This document shows positions 23,151 through 33,387 of a stretch of DNA of 64,000 nt, piece by piece. The stretch's first letter is position 1; the number at the start of each line of letters is the position of its first letter. This stretch comes from an uncultured bacterium (GTDB taxonomy: Bacteria; Cyanobacteriota; Vampirovibrionia; Gastranaerophilales; Gastranaerophilaceae), in assembly GCA_902780525.1 (NCBI GenBank), contig CACZFL010000012.1, positions 1 through 64,000 of the forward strand, given 5' to 3'. Below the pieces are notes generated by a model that did not search any database, had not been told where the DNA came from, and worked only from the letters and a program-made list of their open reading frames with translations. A program made the position numbers and the translations under genes.

Positions 23151-26106
23151 TTCCTTTTTTTAATACGATGCCATTTACTTTACAAAAAGAAGTTAAAACC
23201 GATAAATCTTCTTTTATTTTGCGCATTAAATGCGGGTGTGTCTGAACAATCGGTATATTTTTTGCCAACTGATACATCTTAAGAGCGTGTTTTATGTAAT
23301 CACCTCTCATAGATGATTTTGGAAGAGCCAACTCCTGATAATATTTTGCATATAACAGGTAATTACTTATTAATAAATCCTGCAAGTCAAACTGTTTTGA
23401 TATAAAAATAGATTTTTCAATATAAACTTTTGCGGATTCAAAATCCTGTTTTGCAATATAAATTTCACCTATAAGTCTGTTAAACTTAGCAATGAAGAAA
23501 TAGTTGTTAATATTTGGTCCCTGAGCAATGTCGAGAGCTTTCGCGGCAATATCAAGAGCAAACTGTGTTCCCTTTGTAACAAGTTTTATTTCTGATATGA
23601 GATACCAGGATAATAAAACACCTGTTGCGACTTTTTCCTTTGCAAAATATGCAACCTGTTCGTCCAGTATTTCCAAAGCACGTTTTGTTTCGTTTTTGTC
23701 CCTCAGGATTTTTGCAAGCAGGGTTTTAAGCATGTTTTTGGTAAAGTTATCATTTATGTTGTTTGCATAAGCGGTAACGTTGAACAACTCTGTCATAAGA
23801 TTGTTATAATCTTTTTTGATATATTTATTTAAAATATCCGTAAAGTTCCAGCGGGATATGATAAACGGATTCATATCGTCAAGCTGATATTCTTTTATTA
23901 TATCGTCAAGTATTTTTTGAGAAGTCGCTAAATCACCTTTGATAGTATTTGCTAAAGCAAGTGCAAGGTGAACTTTGCATAATATTGCTGTGTCCGTAAT
24001 TTTGTTTTTGTCAATGATATCGAAAATTAGTTTTATGATATCAAACATTCTGTTGTCACCCTGGAAGGTAAGGGCTTCTGCCAAATCAAAATACAAATCT
24101 AACCAAATTTTATAAAGATCCTCAGATGTGATTGAAGGCATGTTTTTGCCTTTAGCCAGATATTTTTGTATGACAGGCATTATTTCGTTATCGATCAAAT
24201 TAACAGCCTGTCCGTAATTTCCGAGTTTTACCATCGGACGTATTTCTCTAGATTTTACAAGTGCTATTTCAAGTTCCATGTCCTCCGGCAGTTTATTCAA
24301 AACGCTTTCAGCACATTCAATGGCACCCCAGTAATTTCCCATTTTCATTGCAGCTGATGCCAGATACCCCAAGATATCTATGTGTGCATAATCTTCATTT
24401 TCGTCAAGCATCATTACTGCTTTTTGCAGATAATCAAATGCGGATTCATAATCTATTGGCTCAAGCAGTTTTCCTACACGGGTGTAAATGTTCTTTTTGA
24501 TTTTTTGATAATACGGGCTTGTTTTGTGCTCGATTAATTTTAGTGCCTGCTTTTGCGAAATTATATAAAGACCGATATCACCAATGTATGAAGACTGTTT
24601 CATTAGCATTGTCCATATCTCAAAAGAACGGTCATTGTTATTGAGTTTTTGTACAATGTATCCCAAAAGTGCAATTGAAGATTGTTTGTATATGCTGATA
24701 ATCTCGTACAGTATATTTACTATTTCTTCAAAAATATCATCATTTTTTACTACTGCAATAATTGCTTTCCAAATGTCGTAACTTTTGAACTCAAATGATA
24801 AATTGTTAATTTGAGTTATATAACCTTTGCTGACAAGAGAATCTATTGCTTTTTCAAAATCAGATGGTGAATTGTTATCAAAGCTTTCCAGCATTGCAGG
24901 ATAAAATTTTGAACCTAGTATTGCCATTGCTGTAAGCAGCCTGTATGCTGCCGTATCCTCCTGACGTAATATACTCAATCTGGCTTCTATTATTGCCTGT
25001 AAAGAGTTGTAGTTTATATGTTTTAAGTCATTTCGTTTTATATCTTTGTATAACATTACAGCCTGCTCTACAATAGCCGGATTCCCGCCTGAGACTTTAG
25101 CTGCAAGCTTCATAAAATCTTTGCCGATGTTTATATCGCGGTATTGTGTAATAAGAGCTTCAACCTGACTTTCGGTAAAGTTTGTAATTGTTATATCTTT
25201 ATAATTCTCGACTGTTAGTATCGGGGAGGTAATTCTTCCCATACCCGGCTTTGGTTCTTTTGATAGAATGATAAACTTACACCTTTGTAAAACATATTCG
25301 TCTTTCAAAAGCTCTTTCAGAAAATCAAAAGACATTCCGTCTAAAAATTCAATATTATCAACAACAAAAATAGTTTTCATTTTTTCTATAATTGTTAAGA
25401 TAACCTTTTTCATCATGATAAACATTTTTGCTTTATTTTGATAAATATTTTCATATTTATCAATATTTTCGGGGTAAAGAAAATTAAGTAAATTTGATAT
25501 TTCCGTATTCGAGAGTGTTGGAAAATCCTGTCTGAAAAATCTTATTGAATTCTTTTTTAGCTGGAGTGTATCCGGGCAAAAATTGTTTATATTAAAAAAG
25601 TTCAGTAATACATCCTGAAAATATCCAAAAGGAGAGAGCTGAGTTATTTGAGTGCAGGTTCCGGTCAGCCAGACAAGTTTTGCATTTTTAAGCTCGTTCA
25701 TTACGTATCTTACAATCAAATTTTTACCGCAGCCGCTTTCTCCGTTTAATGTAATTATTGAAGTATCAGCATCTTTAATTGAGTCAGACAGACAAGACTT
25801 TGCTTTTTGCTGAGAGAAAGTTTCTGCCTTATATTCTGCATTCAGCGAGTGAGTTTCCTTATTTGCCACAGTTCCGCCTCTGACAAACTCAACACCGCAC
25901 TTTCTGCAGTATTCTGCATCGGGTAGATTTGCGCTGCCGCATTCTGTACATATTTTTAAAAGTATGGCATGGCACTTAGCACATTCAGTTGCCCTTATAG
26001 GATTAATTGCACCGCAGGTTTTACACACGGAAGCAACTCTTGTTCCACACTTTTCGCATTTTAATAAGTTTGCAGATATTTCATTTTTACATTTGGGACA
26101 TTGCAT
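23143..26106 (-). CDS. zinc-ribbon/STAND-like ATPase/TPR protein
   Basis: A protein of about 987 residues. Residues 1-75 hold six CxxC pairs (first at 3 and 6, last at 67 and 70), enough for three double-zinc-ribbon knuckles. Residues about 115-400 are an AAA/NACHT-like ATPase with Walker A GESGCGKN (122-129; Asn in place of the usual Ser/Thr) and Walker B TIFVVDNIEFLD. Residues about 470-960 are TPR-like helical repeats. This layout is that of signal-sensing STAND NTPases. GGTGA lies nine bases before the ATG at 26106, favouring it over GTG at 26118. It is last in a three-gene operon with an acidic repeat protein and a TonB-like protein. No effector domain is visible, so the output is unknown. 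Confidence 0.85.
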   Translation of the reverse strand: MQCPKCKNEISANLLKCEKCGTRVASVCKTCGAINPIRATECAKCHAILLKICTECGSANLPDAEYCRKCGVEFVRGGTVANKETHSLNAEYKAETFSQQKAKSCLSDSIKDADTSIITLNGESGCGKNLIVRYVMNELKNAKLVWLTGTCTQITQLSPFGYFQDVLLNFFNINNFCPDTLQLKKNSIRFFRQDFPTLSNTEISNLLNFLYPENIDKYENIYQNKAKMFIMMKKVILTIIEKMKTIFVVDNIEFLDGMSFDFLKELLKDEYVLQRCKFIILSKEPKPGMGRITSPILTVENYKDITITNFTESQVEALITQYRDINIGKDFMKLAAKVSGGNPAIVEQAVMLYKDIKRNDLKHINYNSLQAIIEARLSILRQEDTAAYRLLTAMAILGSKFYPAMLESFDNNSPSDFEKAIDSLVSKGYITQINNLSFEFKSYDIWKAIIAVVKNDDIFEEIVNILYEIISIYKQSSIALLGYIVQKLNNNDRSFEIWTMLMKQSSYIGDIGLYIISQKQALKLIEHKTSPYYQKIKKNIYTRVGKLLEPIDYESAFDYLQKAVMMLDENEDYAHIDILGYLASAAMKMGNYWGAIECAESVLNKLPEDMELEIALVKSREIRPMVKLGNYGQAVNLIDNEIMPVIQKYLAKGKNMPSITSEDLYKIWLDLYFDLAEALTFQGDNRMFDIIKLIFDIIDKNKITDTAILCKVHLALALANTIKGDLATSQKILDDIIKEYQLDDMNPFIISRWNFTDILNKYIKKDYNNLMTELFNVTAYANNINDNFTKNMLKTLLAKILRDKNETKRALEILDEQVAYFAKEKVATGVLLSWYLISEIKLVTKGTQFALDIAAKALDIAQGPNINNYFFIAKFNRLIGEIYIAKQDFESAKVYIEKSIFISKQFDLQDLLISNYLLYAKYYQELALPKSSMRGDYIKHALKMYQLAKNIPIVQTHPHLMRKIKEDLSVLTSFCKVNGIVLKKGTK

Positions 26107-26118
26107 GCAGCCGGTCAC

Positions 26119-27722
26119 CTATATCAAATCAACTATTTCATCTAATGCCGAAAGGACATCCTGTTTTTCAATCTGTAATTTTTCGGCAATTTCCGTAATT
26201 GGTAAATTCTGTTTATATTTTAAATCAAAAATTTTAAGAATGTTTAATTCCGGTTTCTGCTCGTTTAACTCTGCAAGTTTATTTTCAAGATTTTGTATGT
26301 CGATGTCTTCGTTATGTGTTTCGGGAACATAATTAAATAACGAATAATCTACCGGTTTAAACGCAGGTTCTGTATTTTCTGCAGTATTGTATTCCTCTAT
26401 GGTTGCGTCTGCAGGTTCCAGCGTTAAACTGTTCTCTATCCCAAAATCCTGTTCCGGGTTGTCTTCATTATCGTCAAAAAGCGTTATATCAATATTGTCA
26501 TTTTCGTTTAAGTTTTGTTCAATATTTTCAAATTCGTTATTATCAATAATAAAGTTTTCGTCAACTCCTAATAGATTATCTTCATTTGAAGCAAATTCAA
26601 TAGGCTCAAGACTGTTTTCAAACCCTTCTTCAATAGGGTCTAGGTTTTCAACTTCATCAGAGATAAGCTCATTAGTTTCTGTGATATTTTCTTCAAAAAC
26701 ATCCTCAACCGGCTCCAGAGTTTCCACTTCGTCAGAGATAATATCATTAGGCTCTGTGACATTTTCTTCAAAGCTTTCTTCAACCGGCTCCAGAGTTTCC
26801 ACTTCGTCAGAGATAAGCTCATTGGTTTCTGTGATATTTTCTTCAAAAACATCCTCAACCGGCTCCAGAGTTTCTACTTCGTCAGAGATAATATCATTGG
26901 TTTCTGTGATATTTTCTTCAAAAACATCCTCAACCGGCTCCAAAGTTTCTACTTCGTCAGAGATAATACCGGCTCCAGAGTTTCTACTTCGTCAGAGATA
27001 ATATCATTAGGCTCTGTGACATTTTCTTCAAAACTTTCTTCAACCGGCTCCAGAGTTTCTACTTCGTCAGAAACAATATCAAAGCTTTCCGTACTAACTT
27101 CAATCTCTTCTGTCCCTTCAAAATCTTCAATGTTGTTTTCAGGTTCATTTTCCGGAGAAGCATCTGTTTGTCCGACTTCTTCGGCAACTGTATTTTCAAT
27201 GTCGAGTTCAAACAATTCTGACTCTTCTTCTGTGAATTCCGGCTGGGAATCTTCAGTCAAAGCTACACTATCAGATTCTGCCATATTATCGGTTTTATTA
27301 CTTTCTGCAATTGATGAACTGTCGATTGAGTTTATCATTTTGTCTACTAGTTTAACGTTTGCTTTTTGTTCATCATTGATTTGATATTCACTTATAGGTG
27401 TAATATCATTTTCCAGTTCCGAAGGAACTTCTTCATTTGGCTCTGCTGCCGGTAATACAATTTGTCTTTCCCTTGTTATCTCACGGTGTTTCAACTCAGA
27501 GTGGAAGTTCATTCTTTTGGGAACCGTTATTACAGATACAGAAACCAGTTTCTGAAGATATGATAAAATTACATCTTTATCTCTGACTGATTCAAGGACG
27601 GTTTTTGAATGTTTGTAAACATCATCAATGATATCATCTAAAATAGCATCATATCCGTTAAATTTTCTGTTACTTTTTACGAGATTTTCTATTATGTTGT
27701 AATATTTATTATCTTTTTCCAT
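26119..27722 (-). pseudogene. acidic 25-residue-repeat protein, split by a frameshift in the repeats
   Basis: Two open frames (27722 to 26949 and about 26945 to 26119) form one gene. The N-terminal half begins MEKDNKYYNIIENLV; both halves carry acidic 25-residue repeats of the type VETLEPVEDVFEENITETNDIISDE. One repeat unit (26951-26985) is 35 instead of 75 bases, and the missing 40 bases shift the frame. The C-terminal part ends in an HTH-like segment (LPITEIAEKLQIEKQDVLSALDEIV). The full product would be about 530 residues, mostly disordered. It is the middle gene of an operon. The lesion may be real, a phase-variable slip, or an assembly collapse; a TTG near the junction is not a convincing independent start. 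Confidence 0.8.
26651..27060 (-). repeat. 75-bp tandem repeats, one truncated
   Basis: Units start at 26651, 26726, 26801, 26876, 26951 and 26986, each beginning ACTTCGTCAG or a close variant on the + strand. Five are 75 bp (25 codons) and one is 35 bp. The units are close to identical, in places differing at only a few bases, which suits recent expansion and slippage. Confidence 0.9.
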
Positions 27723-27742
27723 CTATACTCTCTTATCTGTTC

Positions 27743-29398
27743 TTATAAATGAATTATCAATATAGGATTACCCTGCAGTTTGCCAAAAGACTCAATATTT
27801 GAGCTTGTACTTATGCTTGTGGCATTTCTTATCGTGTTTATAATAACTTCATCAACCGATTTTTCTCCGCTGGAATCTTTTAGACCGACAATATCAAACT
27901 TACCTTTGTCAGCATTATAAGTAAGTTCAACCGTAATTCTGTTAGAAATTGGTGGTCTTGTTAACAAAAGTAATTCTGACTTAAGGTTAAGCTGAATAAC
28001 TTTACCCAATTTAATTAGATATCTCTTAGCAGAAGTATTTGATGCATATCCTGCTGGTACTTCCCAGTCAACTTTCAGGTTCGATACCAATACAGAGGCA
28101 TCCAGGTGTTGCTCTATTGCCGGAATTGATACGGAAGCAGCATCTTCAGTCTGACTCGGAATATTGGTTAATGTATCAACTGTTTCATTTGGCATTGCAT
28201 CTTCTTTTTTTACATTATCCTCTGCAATTAGCTCAGAATTGGCATTGTTGTCCGATTCTGCCGTTATTGCGGGCAGCATATCTTCGGATGGTAACGCGTT
28301 ATTATTTTGGGCAATGTTTGTATAAGCGTAGAATCCGCAGGCTGCTGCGAGAATCAATAGTAAAACAAGTATTCTTTTAGAAGAGCTGCCTTTTTTACCG
28401 GTCGGAATACCTTTTTGTTCGTCATTAAATAAAGAGTCTATCTGTACGCTGTTGTCCGGCTGATTTTCAGCTTCGTTTTGCTCATCGTCAATTGTTACAT
28501 TTGGAGTAATTTCCGTTGAATACTCCAAAGAGTTATACAAATCGTCACTGTCAATGTCATTATTGACATCGAACATTTCGTCCAGGTCCTTTTCTGTTAT
28601 ACCGTTATCAGTATTTAATCCGGTATTTTCACTGATATTCGGTGTTGCATCAGGAACTGCAGAAACGAATTTGAACAGAGTATTTGCTTTAAAAGCTTTA
28701 GCTAAAGTCTTTCTGGCACTGGCAGAAGTAATCAGAATCTGCATAAGTTTTGCAATGTTTTCGTTATTAATTGTTCCGTCAACAAAACTATACAACATTT
28801 CTCTTGAATCGCTGAATGAGTCAGGCACTTCTGATAGGTATGATTCTATATCGTAATAAGATACCAAATGCCTTTCATCAATGTAATAGTATTCTTCTTT
28901 TAAGTTATTTCTGTCAATATTTTCAGGACGTATAAAACCGGCTACTTTGTATCCGGATAAATCTGAATTTAATTGTATAAACATATAAGCAGCAGGATTT
29001 ATGCCCAAATCAAAATGAAATTTAGGAATGCTTAATTCGTCGTTTGAAAAATATACACGAACATCAATGTAAGCTCCGTTTAAATATATATCTGCTATGT
29101 CTATATTTTCGATTACTTTTTGTATCTTGTGCAGACCGGTCAATGCATCCGATTGAATGTTATTCGAGTTAAAATATCTTTCTGCTAATTTAACTGCTAA
29201 TACGTTTGCAACAGCTCTGTTACGCATACTACCGTCGGATATTGAACTGCAAATATTTTGTGCAATCTCAATATCGTCTGCATATATTGTCATTAAATCA
29301 TTATCCACAAACACTCTCCCATGCTCGTATTTATCATACCATAATAAACGAAAAAAATCCATATTTGCCATGCCTTCTGGACTTATGTTGACAAACAT
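27743..29398 (-). CDS. DUF1822-like, single-pass membrane protein with TonB-like C-terminus
   Basis: The 551-residue protein has an N-terminal cytoplasmic domain (about 13-240) resembling cyanobacterial DUF1822 (RNRAVANVLAVKLAERYF, IADIYLNGAYIDVRV). A long acidic linker follows, then one membrane helix (342-360), a Ser/Asn/Asp-rich periplasmic linker, and residues about 440-551 with the TonB C-terminal pattern (YLIKLGKVIQLNLKS, then PPISNRITVEL and SSGEKSVDEVIINTIRNAT). It may carry a signal or energy between membranes, or anchor the operon's cytoplasmic ATPase. The true start may be an internal Met (29362). It is first in the operon. Confidence 0.75.
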   Translation of the reverse strand: MFVNISPEGMANMDFFRLLWYDKYEHGRVFVDNDLMTIYADDIEIAQNICSSISDGSMRNRAVANVLAVKLAERYFNSNNIQSDALTGLHKIQKVIENIDIADIYLNGAYIDVRVYFSNDELSIPKFHFDLGINPAAYMFIQLNSDLSGYKVAGFIRPENIDRNNLKEEYYYIDERHLVSYYDIESYLSEVPDSFSDSREMLYSFVDGTINNENIAKLMQILITSASARKTLAKAFKANTLFKFVSAVPDATPNISENTGLNTDNGITEKDLDEMFDVNNDIDSDDLYNSLEYSTEITPNVTIDDEQNEAENQPDNSVQIDSLFNDEQKGIPTGKKGSSSKRILVLLLILAAACGFYAYTNIAQNNNALPSEDMLPAITAESDNNANSELIAEDNVKKEDAMPNETVDTLTNIPSQTEDAASVSIPAIEQHLDASVLVSNLKVDWEVPAGYASNTSAKRYLIKLGKVIQLNLKSELLLLTRPPISNRITVELTYNADKGKFDIVGLKDSSGEKSVDEVIINTIRNATSISTSSNIESFGKLQGNPILIIHL

Positions 29399-29430
29399 AT
29401 TTTAATAATTAAATCATATAGTGGATATTT

Positions 29431-29468
29431 ATCCTAACTCTTAAAGTTTTAATATTTTTTTCCGACGA
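29431..29468 (+). promoter_or_regulatory. sigma-28-type promoter of the lytic transglycosylase gene
   Basis: TAAAGTTT (29442-29449), 11 bases, TCCGACGA (29461-29468). The -35 box is perfect and the -10 keeps CCGA. ATCC lies seven bases upstream of the -35, as in two other sites of this set, but the TGTAACAATTTT element is absent. Confidence 0.65.
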
Positions 29469-29490
29469 AAAGAATGAAAGGATTAAATTT

Positions 29491-30156
29491 ATGTTTTCAT
29501 CAATGTTACAAAGTTTGTTAGCAACATCGGGTCAGTCAAGTGCTATGCAGAGAGCTGTCCAGATGAACAACTATGTTAATAAATATAATGACGTGTGGGC
29601 ACCTGTTGAAAAGACTACGGTACAAAATTCGCAATTGGATAAAACAACGGTTCAGTCATTTGATAAGGTCTTGCAAAATTCTGCCACGGTTAAATTTGGG
29701 GATTTGCTCACAAGACCGATAACAAAGGTTAATGCTTCAATATATACGGCTCAGGCACAGGGCACAAATAAAGTTTCCCCGAAACAAAGAATTCAGGATA
29801 TTGTTTCCAGAATGTCAAAAAAACACGGCGTTGATGAAAAACTTGTAAATGCTCTTATAAAACAAGAATCAGGATTTAATCCTAATGCAAAATCTAAAGT
29901 AGGAGCTATGGGACTTATGCAGTTGATGCCTTCTACGGCAAAAGGGCTGGGTGTTACCAATCCTATGGATCCGGAACAAAATGTCGAAGGCGGAGTTAAG
30001 TATTTAAAATCAATGCTCAACAAATATAACGGTAATATTATTCTTGCGCTTGCTGCATATAATGCAGGTCCGGGAGCTGTTGATAAGTATGATGGTGTTC
30101 CACCGTACAAAGAAACACAAAATTACGTAAAATCAATTCTTGCAAATTACCTGTAA
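29491..30156 (+). CDS. lytic transglycosylase (SLT domain), flagella-associated
   Basis: The 221-residue protein ends in an SLT-type lytic transglycosylase domain (about 100-221): catalytic Glu 126 in IKQESGFNP, then [13 protein letters not shown] and [16 protein letters not shown]. It cleaves peptidoglycan glycan strands. The first 95 residues have no signal peptide but contain FDKVLQN, similar to the FlgJ-type N-terminal flavour, and a sigma-28-like promoter lies upstream. I infer export through the flagellar apparatus to open the wall for the rod or another structure. AAAGGA precedes the ATG. Confidence 0.9.
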   Translation: MFSSMLQSLLATSGQSSAMQRAVQMNNYVNKYNDVWAPVEKTTVQNSQLDKTTVQSFDKVLQNSATVKFGDLLTRPITKVNASIYTAQAQGTNKVSPKQRIQDIVSRMSKKHGVDEKLVNALIKQESGFNPNAKSKVGAMGLMQLMPSTAKGLGVTNPMDPEQNVEGGVKYLKSMLNKYNGNIILALAAYNAGPGAVDKYDGVPPYKETQNYVKSILANYL

Positions 30157-30157
30157 T

Positions 30158-32118
30158 TCAGGCTTTTAAATTTTGCAATTTTTCCATTGCTTCTCGTTCT
30201 CTGTCTTCTTTTGCGTGAATTCTTCTTGTGTTCCGGTATGTTAATCTCGGAATAAACCAGCCTAATATGTATGGTGAGATGAATATTGTTGTTAGCAGTC
30301 CCGGTACAGAGTTCAAACCTCTTGCTATTGCCGTAATTTTACTGTTACCGCCTTTTGATGCGCCCTTCATAAGTTTTGTTATCATTTCATTAATTGATTT
30401 TTTATCTGTTGATAAACCAAGTTTTTCTGCTTGTTTTTCTATGTTTTCCATAAACGAAATAATCTTTTTGTTCGCATCTTCTTTTGTTAGTTTTGCAGCT
30501 TCTTCAAGTTTTAGTGTCTTTTCGTTAAATACTTCATTTATGCCTTCCGATTTAGAAAGTATTTTCTGTAAATCGCCGCCGTTCTTGTCTATATATTTAC
30601 AGAAGTTAACCATCTTTTCTTTTGTATTTACGTTATCGTAAAGCGCAGTAATTTCGGAATTTGAAAGTACGTGAGCTTTGCTGTACGGATTTAACAGGTC
30701 AAGAGTTGTTTTTAACCCGCTCTTTGTTCTGTCTTTTTGCATCAGTACGTAACCGGAGTTCTTTTCGTATGATGTTACCAGCGCTCTTGTCATCATAGGT
30801 ACTGCAAATACAACTGCCAGAGATGATGTTATATCTCTGATTATAATTTCCCAAAGCTCTGTGAGGTCTTTTTTGTCTGTGTGCTCATCGACCTGTGCTC
30901 GACTATATGCTCTCATACATCTTGGCGTAATCAGACCAAACAAGGATAAACCTGCCATAAGCGAGTTTGTAAAATTATGGCCGTTGTATTCAAGTTCGGA
31001 TGAAACAAATTCGTTTTTGTTCTTTTCAACTGCTTTTCCGATTTTTTCGATAAATTTTGAGTTTTTGCCCTTAAATGCAATATTTTCTGCTGCAGGGTTT
31101 TCCTGCTGCTGAACTTTCTTTCTTGCACCCGGTGCAGTGTTGCTTCTGAGATAAAGCTTAGGTAATACAGATAACATTCCGAGAGTTGCAGTAATCATAG
31201 TGATATTCATTAATATACGTTTGCCCAGCGCATTGTGTTTAAAGCTTTCTGCAACAGCTCCGTCAAGCTTGTCGAGGTTTTTGTTAAATTTGATAGCATC
31301 ATTTGTATATTTTAACAATCCATCAAAGGCTTTTTTTGTATCAAATGTCTTTACATCTTTTTCACCATATACTCCGAATTTTACTTTCTGGAGCATATTC
31401 AAATCTTCGCTAGTATTGTATTTTAAACTGTTTATACGAGCAGTAATTTTTTCCATACGTTCCGAACGGTAACGGCTTTTGCCCATAACCTTCTCTAGTT
31501 TTGCATCTTCAGGAATATTTTCATACTTATTGAGCTGCTTCATTATGTAGTCTGTAGATGCATCAAGTTCCTCTTTCGTTCTGTCACCGATAGTTTCCTT
31601 CAGTATAATATTAATGTTTTTCCTGAGAAACTCTTCTTTAAACTTTGTGCTGTTTTTTAATAGCTCTCTGTTAAAATCAGGAGATGAAACCATCTCTTTA
31701 AGGCTGTTTCCGAAACGCTTAATCAACTCTGTATTTACACTTGTGGACTGACCAAATGTTTTTGATGCAAGCCACAGGCAAAGCGGTGCCATTGCCATCA
31801 TGCAAGGACCGGTAAGTCCTTCTCTGCCAAGTACTTCAAACCCTTCCTGAATGTTGTATTCGCCTGTAACTTCTTTATCACGTAAAAATCCTGCGCATGT
31901 TCTTGGAAGTGTCATTCCCAGAAAATCCTGGATTAAGAACAAAACCAAGAATCCGCCGCTTTCAATTTTATTCATAAGCCAGCCGGATTTGTTGAGAAAA
32001 GTATCAATTCCGCCCTTGAACGCAGGCGTATAACCGGTATTGTTGTTATTATTCTTATTGTAAATGCCGGGGGTTTTATTTGATAATATTATATTTTGAT
32101 TATTAATTTCCAAAACCA
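30158..32118 (-). CDS. large FKG-motif membrane protein
   Basis: About 653 residues from the ATG at 32118, which has an excellent GGAAGG ribosome site five bases upstream; the frame extends further to 32203 without one. The protein has two short FKG tags (TPAFKGG near the N-terminus, NIAFKGK in the middle), several hydrophobic segments (e.g. GGFLVLFLIQDFLGMTLP, MNITMITATLGMLSVLP, LLTTIFISPYILGWFIP) and long charged helices. It is similar in style to the protein at 50068-52167. No enzymatic motif is visible; family and function are unknown. Confidence 0.75.
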
Positions 32119-32252
32119 TGTAACCTTCCACAGTACAACCTATATATTTAATAAAGTAATCGGCATCTCTAAATTTGCCATATAATCCATGCCCAATTAA
32201 CAATTTGTTACAAATGGGTAAATATATTTTCCTCTTAGATGCATAGACCGTG

Positions 32253-32258
32253 GTATAA
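32253..32258 (+). promoter_or_regulatory. extended -10 promoter of ychF
   Basis: TGG-TATAAT: an extended -10 box 31 bases before the ychF start. No good -35 is seen, as is common for extended -10 promoters. Confidence 0.45.
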
Positions 32259-32289
32259 TTATGTTATAGATAATCAGAGAGGAAAAAAC

Positions 32290-33387
32290 ATGTTAAGAGC
32301 CGGAATTGTAGGACTTCCGAATGTCGGAAAATCAACTTTATTTAATGCACTTACCGCAACAAAGAATGCACAGAGTGCAAATTACCCGTTTTGTACAATA
32401 GAACCGAATGTCGGTGTTGTTACAGTCCCGGATGAAAGGCTTAAAATACTTGCTGATATGTGCAAGTCAAAAGAAATTATCCCGACAGTAATAGAGTTTG
32501 TTGATATTGCTGGACTTGTAAAGGGTGCAAGTCAGGGGGAAGGACTTGGAAACCAGTTTTTGCATAATATCAGAGAAGTCGATGCAATAATACAGGTTGT
32601 AAGATGCTTTGATGATGAAAATACTATTCATGTTGAAGGTAAAGTTGATCCCATATCCGATATAGAAACAATTAATACTGAACTTGCATTAGCTGATATT
32701 GCATCGATAGAAAGGCGTATTGCAAGAATATCAAAACAGGCAAAAGGCGGTGATAAGGAGGCCGTTCTTGAAAATAATGCCCTTACAAAACTTAATGAGC
32801 TGCTTCAGGAAGGTCATTTTATAAATCTTAAGGATTATTTCAACGAAGATGAGATTGCTGTTATTAAACCTCTTAATCTTATGTCTGTGAAACCTGTTAT
32901 ATATTGTGCAAATGTCTCAGAATTCGATTTAAAAGAAGGAAATGAATACACAAAACGAGTTGAAGAGTATGCAAAAAAACAGGGTGCAGAAACGGTAATA
33001 ATCTGTGCAAGAATAGAAGAAGAACTTGTAGAACTCGGTGAAGAAGGTGCAAAAGAATATCTTGCCGAACTTGGTATTTCGGATAGCGGTATTGATAAGA
33101 TGATTAAATCTGTTTATTCTCTTTTAAATCTTATAACATTTATTACAGCAGGTGAAAAAGAAACACGTGCCTGGACTTGTTCTGCCGGAACTAAAGCTCC
33201 TCAGGCAGCAGGGGTTATTCATACGGATTTTGAAAAAGGATTCATACGAGCCGAAGTTACAAGCTATAAAGATTTTGTAGAAAACGGCTCTTATACTGCT
33301 TGCAAAGATAAAGGTGTAACACGCCTTGAAGGAAAAGATTATATTGTACAGGATGGTGACATTGTTCACTTCAGGTTTGCTGTATAG
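32290..33387 (+). CDS. ychF: redox-regulated ribosome-associated ATPase YchF
   Basis: A 365-residue Obg-family protein starting MLRAGIVGLPNVGKSTLFNAL (G1), with G3 DIAGLVKGASQGEGLGNQFL and a C-terminal TGS-like domain (GVIHTDFEKGFIRAEV). The G4 position is altered (CANVSE), in keeping with YchF preferring ATP. AGAGG precedes the ATG at 32290; an earlier ATG at 32239 lies upstream of the -10 box and is rejected. Its 3' end overlaps by 17 bases a small convergent gene of the phage-like locus. Confidence 0.95.
   Translation: MLRAGIVGLPNVGKSTLFNALTATKNAQSANYPFCTIEPNVGVVTVPDERLKILADMCKSKEIIPTVIEFVDIAGLVKGASQGEGLGNQFLHNIREVDAIIQVVRCFDDENTIHVEGKVDPISDIETINTELALADIASIERRIARISKQAKGGDKEAVLENNALTKLNELLQEGHFINLKDYFNEDEIAVIKPLNLMSVKPVIYCANVSEFDLKEGNEYTKRVEEYAKKQGAETVIICARIEEELVELGEEGAKEYLAELGISDSGIDKMIKSVYSLLNLITFITAGEKETRAWTCSAGTKAPQAAGVIHTDFEKGFIRAEVTSYKDFVENGSYTACKDKGVTRLEGKDYIVQDGDIVHFRFAV

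Noticed and set aside
26119-26943. The downstream half of the repeat gene as an independent gene
   Set aside because: Its only start is a TTG inside a repeat unit with no ribosome site, and the frame continues the upstream half after a 40-base deletion.
26651-27060. CRISPR array
   Set aside because: The 75-bp units are contiguous coding repeats without spacers; no cas genes are present. No other CRISPR-like array was seen.
26387-27384. Long + strand open frames opposite the repeat gene (Ser-rich, 204 and 122 codons)
   Set aside because: They are antisense shadows of the acidic repeats; the Ser-rich composition just mirrors Glu/Asp/Val codons.
32239-32289. Earlier ATG of ychF
   Set aside because: It precedes the -10 box and adds residues absent from YchF; the ATG at 32290 has AGAGG and starts the conserved MLRAGIVGLP.
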